A DNA stretch of 39,688 nt. Origin: Blautia sp. (GTDB lineage Bacteria; Bacillota; Clostridia; Lachnospirales; Lachnospiraceae). The DNA lies in NCBI GenBank assembly GCA_023667395.1, contig JAMPAC010000023.1:1-39688 (forward strand). The letters run 5' to 3'. This document shows positions 1-7,495 of this stretch, piece by piece. The stretch's first letter is position 1. Each line of letters starts with the position of its first letter. Below the pieces are notes generated by a model, which saw only the letters and a program-made list of their open reading frames with translations, was not told the DNA's origin and searched no databases. Position numbers and translations under genes: made by a program.

Positions 1-4
1 GCTG

Positions 5-51
5 GGGTGTTAGTTATATGAAACCTTACCAACACATTTGCGGACTAACAC
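5..51. repeat. Inverted repeat at the left edge
   Basis: A 9-base arm GGTGTTAGT (5-13) is repeated in inverted form as ACTAACACC (43-51), with about 29 bases between. It lies downstream of the minus-strand sugar operon in a gene-free, AT-rich stretch (1-125). There is no T-tract, so it is not a typical terminator. It could be an operator for a gene beyond the window edge or the end of a small element; the function is unknown. Confidence 0.4.
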
Positions 52-125
52 CAAATAATATTATATTAATTCTTTCCGGTATCATTGCGCTCCCGAAAAG
101 AAATTAACACCATTCCGAATGACGG

Positions 126-1040
126 TTACTTCTCTTTCCCGGCAAATAGCGCCAGCTTTGCATACATATCTTCCAGGATCAGCCTGGAATCCACGCTCCG
201 GTAAACCCGGATGGGTCTGTTCCGCTGGTCAAAATAGTAGGAAGCGTCCCTCGTCACATGGGGCGCCTGCACCCAGTCGAAAGAAAACCTGTCCTCATAC
301 AGGATCAGTCCCACCGACGGGGAATCTCCCAGCACCCATGTCTCGCCTGTGCGGAACGGGCTTTTGCGGGCGCTCTCCGAGAAAGCGCACTCCGCCAGCT
401 GATCGAACAGATATCTCCCGATGTCCCCGCAGGGACGAACCCGGTACTCCAACTCCGCCAGGGATACCGGCATCATCTCATAGACGTTCTTGGGCACCTG
501 CCAGACCTCCAGCCCGGATCCAAAGACCACATTACAGGCGCTGATATCGTTTCCCAGGTTAAATTCCGGCCCTCCCTGGGGGTAGGAGCCTCCGCCAATC
601 CAGATCACCCTGATCCGCCCCGCAATCCCGGGTTCCAGCAGATAAGCCGCCGCAATATCCGTCAGCGGGCCCATCAGCGCGATATAAAGCGGCCTGTCAT
701 CCGCTTTCATGGCCTCCCGGATAATCAGCCTGACGCCCTCCGAGGCTTCCGGTTCTCCCGTCAGATCCAGGGATTTTTCGCAGCCGTGAAACAAAAGTCC
801 TTCCCTGGGGAAATGCATTTTGTCCAGCAGGACCTCCATCTCCGCATAGCTTCGCTCCATACTATCCGGCGTCTTTTCGCCGAAATGCGCAGCCACCATG
901 CCCACCACATCAAGCTTCGGACTGAGCAGCCCGTGCACCAGGGCAAACTGATCGTCCGCCTCATTCTTCGCATCCGAATCCAGGATAACCCTGACCTGTT
1001 TTTCCGCAGGCACCTGGAATGCATACTGTTGATATACCAT
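126..1040 (-). CDS. Nucleoside-hydrolase-family protein (IUNH fold)
   Basis: 304 residues. The N-terminus carries the Asp-rich metal site of the inosine-uridine-preferring nucleoside hydrolase family in the variant form ILDSDAKNEADDQFA, and a mid-protein GPLTDIA segment and a GNDISA segment also fit. The family hydrolyses pentofuranosyl glycosidic bonds using a bound calcium. I chose the ATG at 1040 because GGGAGG sits just upstream; a TTG at 1058 is also open but has no site. It is the last gene of the sugar operon, 14 bases after the GH140-like gene. It has no signal peptide, so it is cytoplasmic. The true substrate is unknown; in this context a furanoside such as an apioside is possible and a nucleoside is not certain. 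Confidence 0.8.
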   Translation of the reverse strand: MVYQQYAFQVPAEKQVRVILDSDAKNEADDQFALVHGLLSPKLDVVGMVAAHFGEKTPDSMERSYAEMEVLLDKMHFPREGLLFHGCEKSLDLTGEPEASEGVRLIIREAMKADDRPLYIALMGPLTDIAAAYLLEPGIAGRIRVIWIGGGSYPQGGPEFNLGNDISACNVVFGSGLEVWQVPKNVYEMMPVSLAELEYRVRPCGDIGRYLFDQLAECAFSESARKSPFRTGETWVLGDSPSVGLILYEDRFSFDWVQAPHVTRDASYYFDQRNRPIRVYRSVDSRLILEDMYAKLALFAGKEK

Positions 1041-1054
1041 AGCTGCCCTCCCTG

Positions 1055-2380
1055 TCAATGCTCCCCATGCCGTTTTTCTTTCAACACCAGAACCCAGTCG
1101 TTGGCCCGTTCCTTTCTGGCGGCGGGACGAAACAATCTCTTCTCCTGCCCCTTCAGGGTGTCAATATAGCTGTAGACGCCGTTCCGGGGATCCATCCACC
1201 AGGCATCCATTTCCCGGTCCCTGTAACGGGTCAGGTCCAGCAGGAACTCATCCCCGCTGTAATCATAGCAGAGCACATAATCCTCCCCCGCGAAAACGCT
1301 GATCCTGTGATACCGCTCTTTCTGGCCGAACCGGAGCATGGAATCATCCGGCCCGCCGTGCACAAAGTCCACGCTCTCCATCAGTTCTTTCAGGTATTTC
1401 ATCTGTCCCGCCCCGGGATGGTGCAGGGCATCCTGCCAGCCCTCCCGGACGCCGTAAGCGCCTTTCCCTTCCGCCTCCGTATAAAACTGCATGATGGCGT
1501 TGCTGCCGTAGGTATGTCCCGCCGCGCCCGCAAACACGGCCCAGTAGACATACCGGCGCACATCCCATTCCTCCCAGTAGGGATTACGGGGATTATGCAG
1601 CCCCTGGGGAATCCCCTCATAAGAGGGCTCCGCGTCCAGGGTGGGCTTCCTCACGTCGTAACCGTGGTCCCGTTCCACATATCTCCAGCTGTCCTCCCCG
1701 AAGAATGTTTCCTTCCCTGCGTTGTCATCCCACTCGCCCAGGGACGCCTGGTCATATCTCCTGTGTCCCGACTGGAACATGTTGAAATCAAGCCATTCCT
1801 CCCCATGGAACCAGAGCGAGGAGGAAGTCCTGCCAAAGGGATGGTAGATGATCAGCCGCTCCGGGTTATACCGTTTGAGGATCTTGGCCTCCAGGGGATA
1901 TACCTCCTGCCCGGCGTCGCCCCTGACATCGCCGCCCAGGATCCAGATGATATTGGAATATTTCTGAAAACGTTTGCCCAGGAACTCCGCATACTCCGCA
2001 ATGTTATCTTTATTCAGGACGCCGTCCTTTACCAGGGAGCCCCAGGAGGGCAGAAGCCCCAGATAAAGCCCCATCCGCGCCGCCATATCCAGCGCCGTGT
2101 CCACGAACTCCCAGTATTCCGCTTTCGTCACATCCTTCAGTCCGGGCGCCAGGGAGCAGCCGCTTTCCGACACACCGGGCAGGGTATGCGCCAGCACGGT
2201 CTGGATCACGTTGTAGCCCTTTTCCCTGCGGTTCCGCAGATAGGTCTGCATCTCCCTTTCATCCAGCTTCTGCAGCATCAGCCACGCCGTGTCCCCCAGC
2301 CAGAAAAAGGGGTGCTCTCCCTCCATCAGGTAACGGCCGTTTTCGCTGATATGTAACCTTCCCCTGTTCCAACCATCCAT
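1055..2380 (-). CDS. GH140/DUF4038 apiosidase-like glycoside hydrolase
   Basis: 441 residues. The opening (RLHISENGRYLMEGEHPFFWLGDTAW, in two pieces) is the hallmark of DUF4038, the TIM-barrel family that includes GH140 endo-apiosidases acting on rhamnogalacturonan II side chains. Likely catalytic acids are Asp151 in ILGGD and Glu251 in LDAEPSYE. The C-terminal third (about 340-441) fits the small beta-sandwich often joined to DUF4038. There is no signal peptide, so it probably acts on imported oligosaccharides. The ATG at 2380 is preceded by GGAG at good distance; the longer upstream frame lacks such support. It lies between the FGGY kinase and the nucleoside-hydrolase gene. Family assignment is firm; apiosidase activity is inferred. 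Confidence 0.82.
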   Translation of the reverse strand: MDGWNRGRLHISENGRYLMEGEHPFFWLGDTAWLMLQKLDEREMQTYLRNRREKGYNVIQTVLAHTLPGVSESGCSLAPGLKDVTKAEYWEFVDTALDMAARMGLYLGLLPSWGSLVKDGVLNKDNIAEYAEFLGKRFQKYSNIIWILGGDVRGDAGQEVYPLEAKILKRYNPERLIIYHPFGRTSSSLWFHGEEWLDFNMFQSGHRRYDQASLGEWDDNAGKETFFGEDSWRYVERDHGYDVRKPTLDAEPSYEGIPQGLHNPRNPYWEEWDVRRYVYWAVFAGAAGHTYGSNAIMQFYTEAEGKGAYGVREGWQDALHHPGAGQMKYLKELMESVDFVHGGPDDSMLRFGQKERYHRISVFAGEDYVLCYDYSGDEFLLDLTRYRDREMDAWWMDPRNGVYSYIDTLKGQEKRLFRPAARKERANDWVLVLKEKRHGEH

Positions 2381-2452
2381 ATCCTCTTCTCCTTCCAGAT
2401 TTACCATTCTCCTCATTCCGTTCACGCTTCCATATAATATAGTCCGCCCATA

Positions 2453-3925
2453 TCACCTCAAAACGCTTTCCACCGCTTCTTTCCAGCCTGCATATTTCTC
2501 ATCCCGCAGCGCCTTTTCCATTTTGGGCAGATAGGTCTTCCCTTCCTGATTCCCGAAGGTCTCCTCCTCCCTGTACACGCCAGCGGATATGCCCGCCATA
2601 TATGCCGCGCCAATCCCGGACAGTTCTTCCGCCTCGGGCACTTTTACCTTTCCCTGCAGCAGATCGCTCTGAAACTGCATCAGATACGCGTTTTTCGCCG
2701 GGCCGCCGTCCGCGTGCAGTTCCCGGATCTTCGTCCCCGTATCCCGCTCCATGACTTCTGTCAGATCCGTGATCTGATAGGCGGTACACTCCAGCCCCGC
2801 CTTGACCAGTTCCGCTTTCCCCGTGGTCCTGCTCATGCCGCAGATACAGGCTTTTGCCTTTTCCTTCCAATAGGGCGCTCCCAGGCCGGTAAAGGCGGGA
2901 ACCAGATAAGTAGTGTCTTTGGGATTGGCCCGGGATGCCAGTTCCTCCGTTTCCCTGGGCGAGGCGATCAGTTTGACATCGTCTTTCAGCCAGGTGATCA
3001 CCGCGCCTGTGTAATTCAGGTTTCCCTCCAGCACATATTCCGCTTTCCCCCGCCTGCTCCACGCAATGGAACTGACCACGCCATGTTCGGAACGAACCGG
3101 CTTATCCCCCACGTGCATCATCAGGGAAGATCCCGTCCCATAGGTGGCCTTGACCATACCCGGCTTCAGGCAGCCCTGGCCGAACAGGGCGCCATGGGAA
3201 TCCCCCAGCACGCCGCAGATCGGCACCGGCTCCTGAAACAGGCCCCCCATATCGGTATACCCGTAAACCGCGTCAGAATCGCACACCTCCGCCAGATACT
3301 TCCTGGGGATGCCAAACAGCCCGCACAGTTCCCCGTCCCATTCCAGGGTCTCCAGATGGAAAAGCTGGGTGCGGGACGCATTGGAATAATCCGTTTTGAA
3401 AGCATGATCCTCCGTCAGCTTGTAGATCAGCCAGCTGTCGATGGTGCCCAGGCAGATTCTGTCTGACGGAGCCGTCCGAGCATTCTGCAGAAGCCATGCC
3501 ATCTTCGCCGCCGGGAAATAGGCGGACAGGGGTATGCCTGTTTTCCGCTTTACCTGCTCACCATAGCCCTTTTCCAGCCATTTCTCCACGATGCCGCCAG
3601 CCCGCCCGCACTGCCAGACCACTGCCAGGTCAAGCGGCTCCCCGGTCACCCTGTCCCAGATCCCTGTGGTTTCCCGCTGATTGCTGATGCCGACGGCGGC
3701 CACATCCTCTGCCCGGATTCCGGATTTCCGCACCAGAAGTTCCACCGTCCTGACCGTATTATGATAAATCTCATTCAGGTCATGGGATACCCACCCCTGC
3801 TCATTTACGATCTGACAGTGGGGCAGATCCGTGCGCAGCAACAGGACTCCCTTTTCGTCAAACAGAAGCGCCTTCGTCCCCTGGGTACTTTGATCAATAC
3901 TGATGATGTATTTCTGCTGTTTCAT
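2453..3925 (-). CDS. FGGY-family sugar kinase, glycerol-kinase-like
   Basis: 490 residues, the usual FGGY length. The ATP-site start DQSTQGTKALLFD, the segment SNQRETTGIWD followed by VVWQC, the NASRTQLF segment and YGTGSSLMM all match glycerol-kinase-like FGGY proteins. Such enzymes phosphorylate glycerol, ketopentoses or related polyols. ATG at 3925 overlaps the stop of the transketolase C-subunit by four bases (ATGA), showing translational coupling. Beside an isomerase and a split transketolase, a ketopentose such as D-apulose is a more likely substrate than glycerol, but this is inference. Confidence 0.88.
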   Translation of the reverse strand: MKQQKYIISIDQSTQGTKALLFDEKGVLLLRTDLPHCQIVNEQGWVSHDLNEIYHNTVRTVELLVRKSGIRAEDVAAVGISNQRETTGIWDRVTGEPLDLAVVWQCGRAGGIVEKWLEKGYGEQVKRKTGIPLSAYFPAAKMAWLLQNARTAPSDRICLGTIDSWLIYKLTEDHAFKTDYSNASRTQLFHLETLEWDGELCGLFGIPRKYLAEVCDSDAVYGYTDMGGLFQEPVPICGVLGDSHGALFGQGCLKPGMVKATYGTGSSLMMHVGDKPVRSEHGVVSSIAWSRRGKAEYVLEGNLNYTGAVITWLKDDVKLIASPRETEELASRANPKDTTYLVPAFTGLGAPYWKEKAKACICGMSRTTGKAELVKAGLECTAYQITDLTEVMERDTGTKIRELHADGGPAKNAYLMQFQSDLLQGKVKVPEAEELSGIGAAYMAGISAGVYREEETFGNQEGKTYLPKMEKALRDEKYAGWKEAVESVLR

Positions 3926-4884
3926 ACATTCTCCCATGCCGCCTCCGGCGGCACAAACAATTCCTGCACAACGCGTTCCGCGATTCCCGCCGCATTCAGC
4001 CCGTAATAGTCAAATACTTCCCTGGAAGTACCGGAGATCACCGGCGCATCCGGCAGGGCCATGTTAATCACCTTGCGGGGACACTCGCTGCCCACCACCT
4101 GGCTCACCATGGAGCCCAGGCCGCCAAAGGGAGAATGTTCTTCTATTGTAAGAACCATCTTCACCTTACGGGCCTCCTCCGCCACTTTTTCCCGGTCCAG
4201 GGGCTTCACGCAGTACAGATCCAGCAGTCCGGCGCTGATTCCCCTTTCTTTCAGGAGCGAAACCGCATCCAGGGCAGGCTTTACCATCTCCCCGCAGGCT
4301 GCCAGCAGGACGTCCGTCCCCTGGGCCAGCACTGTGGCCCGGTTCATTTCAAAGGGAATATCCTCTTCCCTGTAAATATCCTCCACCGCATTCCGCCCCA
4401 CGCGGATATAGGCAGGCTTCTCGTCTTCCAAAAGCGCCTCCACCAGCTTCGCCGTCTGAAAGCGGTCGCTGGGAAAGTACACCCGCATATTGGGAATGGC
4501 GGACATTGCCGCAATGTCCTGGGCGGAGTGATGGCTCATGCCCAGGGAACCGTAGCTGATGCCCCCGCTGATGCCCACCAGGGTCACGTTGGTATCGGAA
4601 TACGCGCAGTCCACCTTGGCCTGCTCATAACTCCTTGTGGATAAAAAACAGGCCGGGGATGCCGCAAACGGTTTTTTCCCGCATCTGGCAAGTCCCGCCG
4701 CAATGCTTACCAGGTTCTGTTCCGCAATGCCCACCTCCACAAACTGCTCCGGATAGGCATCCGCAAAGGGCGTCATGGAAGCGCTTCCCCTAGAATCGCT
4801 GCATAGCACGATGATATCCCTGTCTGTTTTGGCTTTTTCCATCAGCACATCACAGATGGCCTGCCTGTTGGGTATTTTATTCAT
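3922..4884 (-). CDS. Transketolase, C-terminal subunit (Pyr/TK-C)
   Basis: 320 residues. It covers the pyrimidine-binding and C-terminal domains of transketolase: EVGIAEQNLVSIAAGLA contains the conserved glutamate that activates thiamine diphosphate, and SHHSAQDIAAM and IEEHSPFGGLGS are typical. It pairs with the N-terminal subunit encoded just upstream (8-base overlap). GAGGTG precedes the ATG at 4884. Split transketolases act either in the pentose phosphate pathway or in dedicated sugar routes such as apulose-4-phosphate transketolase (EC 2.2.1.13); the operon favours the second. The 3' end carries a GC-rich hairpin repeat encoding part of VPPEAAW. Confidence 0.93.
   Translation of the reverse strand: MNKIPNRQAICDVLMEKAKTDRDIIVLCSDSRGSASMTPFADAYPEQFVEVGIAEQNLVSIAAGLARCGKKPFAASPACFLSTRSYEQAKVDCAYSDTNVTLVGISGGISYGSLGMSHHSAQDIAAMSAIPNMRVYFPSDRFQTAKLVEALLEDEKPAYIRVGRNAVEDIYREEDIPFEMNRATVLAQGTDVLLAACGEMVKPALDAVSLLKERGISAGLLDLYCVKPLDREKVAEEARKVKMVLTIEEHSPFGGLGSMVSQVVGSECPRKVINMALPDAPVISGTSREVFDYYGLNAAGIAERVVQELFVPPEAAWENV
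3935..3962. repeat. 28-base palindromic repeat, copy 1 (inside coding sequence)
   Basis: This stretch matches 5775-5802 at 27 of 28 bases. Its core is a hairpin with a 7-base stem, TGCCGCC and GGCGGCA around a 3-base loop. Here it lies in the last codons of the transketolase C-subunit; the second copy is intergenic. Similarity continues weakly to the TATGAAA at the following gene start. Confidence 0.7.
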
Positions 4885-5734
4885 GATTGGCACCTCTTTC
4901 CGCCAGAAATGCGGCTTTCCTTTTCTCCAGATCCGCAAAGATCTCCTCTGCCTCTTCCGCCGTTGGCACCCTGTGATGCCATGCGGCCTTATTTTCCATC
5001 ACAGGGGAGCCGCATCCCTTCACCGTATTGGCAATGATCACCGTGGGCTTCCCCTTACAGGCTTTCGCCAGTTCAAAGGCATCGCACAGCTGATCGATAT
5101 CATTGCCGTCCACATTAAGCACATTCCAGCCAAAGGAATACCAGCGCTGTTCCTGGCTGTCATGGCTCATCACCTGCTCGGTCCCGCCGGAGATCTGCAG
5201 CCTGTTCCTGTCCACCACCGCACAGAGGTTGTCCAGCTTATAATGTCCCGCCGCCATCGCTCCTTCCCAGACGGAGCCTTCCGCCAGTTCGCCGTCGCCC
5301 ATCACCGTGTAAACGCGATAATCCCGGCGATCCATTTTCCCCGCCAGAGCCATGCCCACACAGACCGGAAGCCCATGCCCCAGGGAGCCGGAATTCATCT
5401 CGATGCCCGGCAGTTTGTTGTTCGGGTGGCCGATATATTTAGTGCCGAATTTAGAGAACTGGGAAAGAACCTCCTCCATGGGGAAAAAGCCTTTCTGCGC
5501 CAGCACCGCGTAATAGCTTTCCACGGAATGCCCCTTGCTCAGCACAAACCGATCCCTGTTTTCGTCTTCCCTGTTTTCAGGGCTGACATTCATCACGCGG
5601 AAGTAGAGCGCCACCAGAATGTCCATGACACTCATATCGCCTCCGATATGCCCTCCCTTCCCCTCTATGACCATCTCCACTACTTTTTTGCGGAGATCAT
5701 ATGCAAGAACTTTTAAATCAAGATTGCTGCTCAT
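4877..5734 (-). CDS. Transketolase, N-terminal subunit (TPP-binding)
   Basis: 285 residues. The thiamine-diphosphate motif begins at GDGELAEGSVWEG (GDG at 146-148) and continues to VVDRNRLQ about 30 residues on. GHIGGDMS and SKGHSVESYYA near residues 28-75 are typical of transketolase N-terminal halves. The ATG at 5734 has GGGAGG at ideal spacing; the longer frame to 5767 runs into a repeat and is unlikely to be used. It forms a heteromer with the downstream C-subunit. The gene follows the isomerase after a 147-base spacer made largely of hairpin repeats. Confidence 0.93.
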   Translation of the reverse strand: MSSNLDLKVLAYDLRKKVVEMVIEGKGGHIGGDMSVMDILVALYFRVMNVSPENREDENRDRFVLSKGHSVESYYAVLAQKGFFPMEEVLSQFSKFGTKYIGHPNNKLPGIEMNSGSLGHGLPVCVGMALAGKMDRRDYRVYTVMGDGELAEGSVWEGAMAAGHYKLDNLCAVVDRNRLQISGGTEQVMSHDSQEQRWYSFGWNVLNVDGNDIDQLCDAFELAKACKGKPTVIIANTVKGCGSPVMENKAAWHHRVPTAEEAEEIFADLEKRKAAFLAERGANHE

Positions 5735-5774
5735 TTGAATCCTCCCGCCCTTAGAAGATCTTTTCATACTTCGT

Positions 5775-5802
5775 CATGCCGCCTACGGCGGCACAAACAA
5801 TT
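5775..5802. repeat. 28-base palindromic repeat, copy 2 (intergenic)
   Basis: Second copy of the repeat at 3935-3962, with one mismatch in the hairpin loop. It lies between the isomerase and the transketolase N-subunit. On the minus strand both copies run into a TATGAAA sequence, so this may be a duplicated 3' end of the transketolase C-subunit together with the following gene start. Confidence 0.7.
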
Positions 5803-5813
5803 GGTGCAAGACT

Positions 5814-5900
5814 GGAAGAATCCGCTCTGCGGATTCTTCCCGGAATGACTTAGATTTTCTTAGGTCAGGTCCTTTCTGACCTTAGAAAATCTTCATTCCG
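5814..5900 (-). repeat. Twin-hairpin repeat element, copy 1
   Basis: Hairpin A has a perfect 12-base stem, GGAAGAATCCGC (5814-5825) with GCGGATTCTTCC (5829-5840). Hairpin B pairs AGATTTTCTTAGGTCAG (5852-5868) with 5876-5892 with one mismatch, and is extended by an outer 8-base stem CGGAATGA (5841-5848) with TCATTCCG (5893-5900) after a 3-base bulge. The same architecture with different stem bases occurs at 34961-35053. The element supplies the last codons and stop of the isomerase. Confidence 0.8.
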
Positions 5901-7306
5901 TGCACACTTTCGCCACGCAGATACGCCTTAACTTCCTCCTCGACCGGGTCATACAGATCGGGCTTCACGCCAATATATTTACATGCCTCATACAATACCG
6001 GAACCACATCTTTATGGATGCCCACGCAATGGTGGATATAGGGACCCTCCACCAGCTTTGCCTCCAGCCGTTTTAAGTTCGCCACTTCCACCCAGACATA
6101 GGTGCCCTTTGTATAAGGGCCATCCACCCCTTTGGCATTGCCCAGGAGCAGCGAATATTCCCCGTTGTCCCCGTCAAAACGTGCCAGCGTCATCTTTCCC
6201 GGCTTGGCCTGGGCTTCCACCGCCCCCGGATGGTCAAAGGCCAGGGGATAGCCGATCACGGGCTTCTCCCGGGCCACGGAAATGGGCCAGGGGCCGCAGT
6301 GCTGCAGAAGTTCCCCGTTCTCATTGTCAGGATGGCGCACGGTCCAATCCGCAAAGAAACTCCTGTCCGTATCCATGCCCGCCGCCTCCACCATCAGCGC
6401 CGTAACCGCGCCGTGGATATCCGTCTCGCACACCACCGGAATCCCCTCCTCATTGAGCAGGGAGTTTGCCGCGCAGGGCATGATGCCGATCTCTCCCTGG
6501 AGCGCGTTCCAGCACTGGATCGCGATGGCATTGCAGCCATACCTGACAGCCAGGTTTTTCATGGCCACTTTCAGCGCCGCCACGTTCTCCAGTTCTTCCG
6601 GCCTGATCTTCACGCACATGTGGCTGTTGCAGTAGGAAACCACATCCTCCACCATAGTTTTTTCCGCCTTTGCCCTTTTCATTTCCTCTGTCAGTTCCGG
6701 CATGGGGATGGGGGAAAGCTGAATGTTAAACCGCTCCAGCAGTTCTCCCTCGTTGCACATGGTGGACCAGAAATCAAAGGGCCTGGGCGCAATCTGCAGG
6801 ATCCTGGTGTGCCTGAATACGTCCACCACATTGCAGACTGCCAGGAAATCCCTGATACCCCGCTCAAACTCCGGGTCTGTCAGCCGACAGTTGGTCATGT
6901 ATGTAAACGGCACCCGGAACCTGCGCAGCACCTTTCCCGTGGCAAACAGTCCGCACTGCGTATCCCGCAGGCGCACGCCGTTCTCGTCCGGCCTCTCATC
7001 CCTGGGCCCCCAGAGCAGCACCGGCAGGTTCATATCCCTTGCCAGGCGCGCACACACATACTCCGTGCCGAAATTCCCGTGGGGAAAGAAGAGTCCCTTT
7101 ACGTTCTCCGCCCTGAATTTCGCTTCGATCTTTTCCCTGTCCGCCTCATCATAAAAAAGGCCTTCCTCATTGATATCCGTGATATCCACAAAGTCAATCC
7201 CCAGTTCCCTCAGACGATCCCTGGTCAGATTCGCGTACTTTACCGCATCCGGCGCGGAAAAAATACTTCTTCTGGTGGGTGCAAAACCGATTTTGATCCT
7301 TTTCAT
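5882..7306 (-). CDS. L-fucose/L-arabinose isomerase-family sugar isomerase
   Basis: 474 residues. It has the features of the fucose/arabinose isomerase superfamily: an N-terminal Rossmann-like region (KIGFAPTRRS), a central WNALQGEIGIMPCAANS segment whose acidic residue suits metal binding, then CETDIHGAVTALM, and a conserved C-terminal CVGIHKDV. These enzymes interconvert aldoses and ketoses with Mn2+. It is the first gene of the operon; GGGAGGTG precedes the ATG at 7306. The final residues KIF and the stop come from hairpin repeat sequence, so the original C-terminus may have been slightly altered. It could serve as an apiose or other pentose isomerase; the substrate is not settled. Confidence 0.82.
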   Translation of the reverse strand: MKRIKIGFAPTRRSIFSAPDAVKYANLTRDRLRELGIDFVDITDINEEGLFYDEADREKIEAKFRAENVKGLFFPHGNFGTEYVCARLARDMNLPVLLWGPRDERPDENGVRLRDTQCGLFATGKVLRRFRVPFTYMTNCRLTDPEFERGIRDFLAVCNVVDVFRHTRILQIAPRPFDFWSTMCNEGELLERFNIQLSPIPMPELTEEMKRAKAEKTMVEDVVSYCNSHMCVKIRPEELENVAALKVAMKNLAVRYGCNAIAIQCWNALQGEIGIMPCAANSLLNEEGIPVVCETDIHGAVTALMVEAAGMDTDRSFFADWTVRHPDNENGELLQHCGPWPISVAREKPVIGYPLAFDHPGAVEAQAKPGKMTLARFDGDNGEYSLLLGNAKGVDGPYTKGTYVWVEVANLKRLEAKLVEGPYIHHCVGIHKDVVPVLYEACKYIGVKPDLYDPVEEEVKAYLRGESVHGMKIF

Positions 7307-7321
7307 ATATACACCTCCCTG

Positions 7322-7335
7322 CGTGCTTTAGCACG
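7322..7335 (-). promoter_or_regulatory. Leader hairpin before the sugar operon
   Basis: CGTGC and GCACG pair around TTTA only a few bases upstream of the GGGAGGTG ribosome site of the isomerase. It may affect mRNA stability or translation; no T-tract follows. Confidence 0.4.
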
Positions 7336-7384
7336 TATCCTTTGCTTACCAGGTACTATTTTATTTCTTTTTGGCCTTAATTTC

Positions 7385-7425
7385 ACTATATTATTAAGTG
7401 CATTTTACTTAATTTATTACTTAAT
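7385..7425 (-). promoter_or_regulatory. Probable operon promoter with overlapping operator
   Basis: On the minus strand a TATAGT -10 (7385-7390) lies 16 bases from a weak TTAAGT -35 (7407-7412). The same stretch holds an inverted repeat ATTAAGT (7393-7399) / ACTTAAT (7407-7413) and a further direct copy ACTTAAT at 7419-7425. A palindrome on top of the promoter, between a LacI-type gene and its divergent operon, is a good candidate binding site for that regulator. Confidence 0.5.
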
Positions 7426-7495
7426 CTTGCATTTTATTCTATTTTACTACATAATAAACATAAGCATCAAAATTCATGTGAGATGGAGGATGACA

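Noticed and set aside
1058-2356. Plus-strand frame of 432 codons opposite the GH140-like gene
   Set aside because: No ribosome site or recognisable motif; a mirror frame of a GC-rich gene.
6230-7495. Long plus-strand frame continuous with the LacI-type gene
   Set aside because: It is the antisense of the isomerase; the ribosome site and family homology place the true start at 7496.
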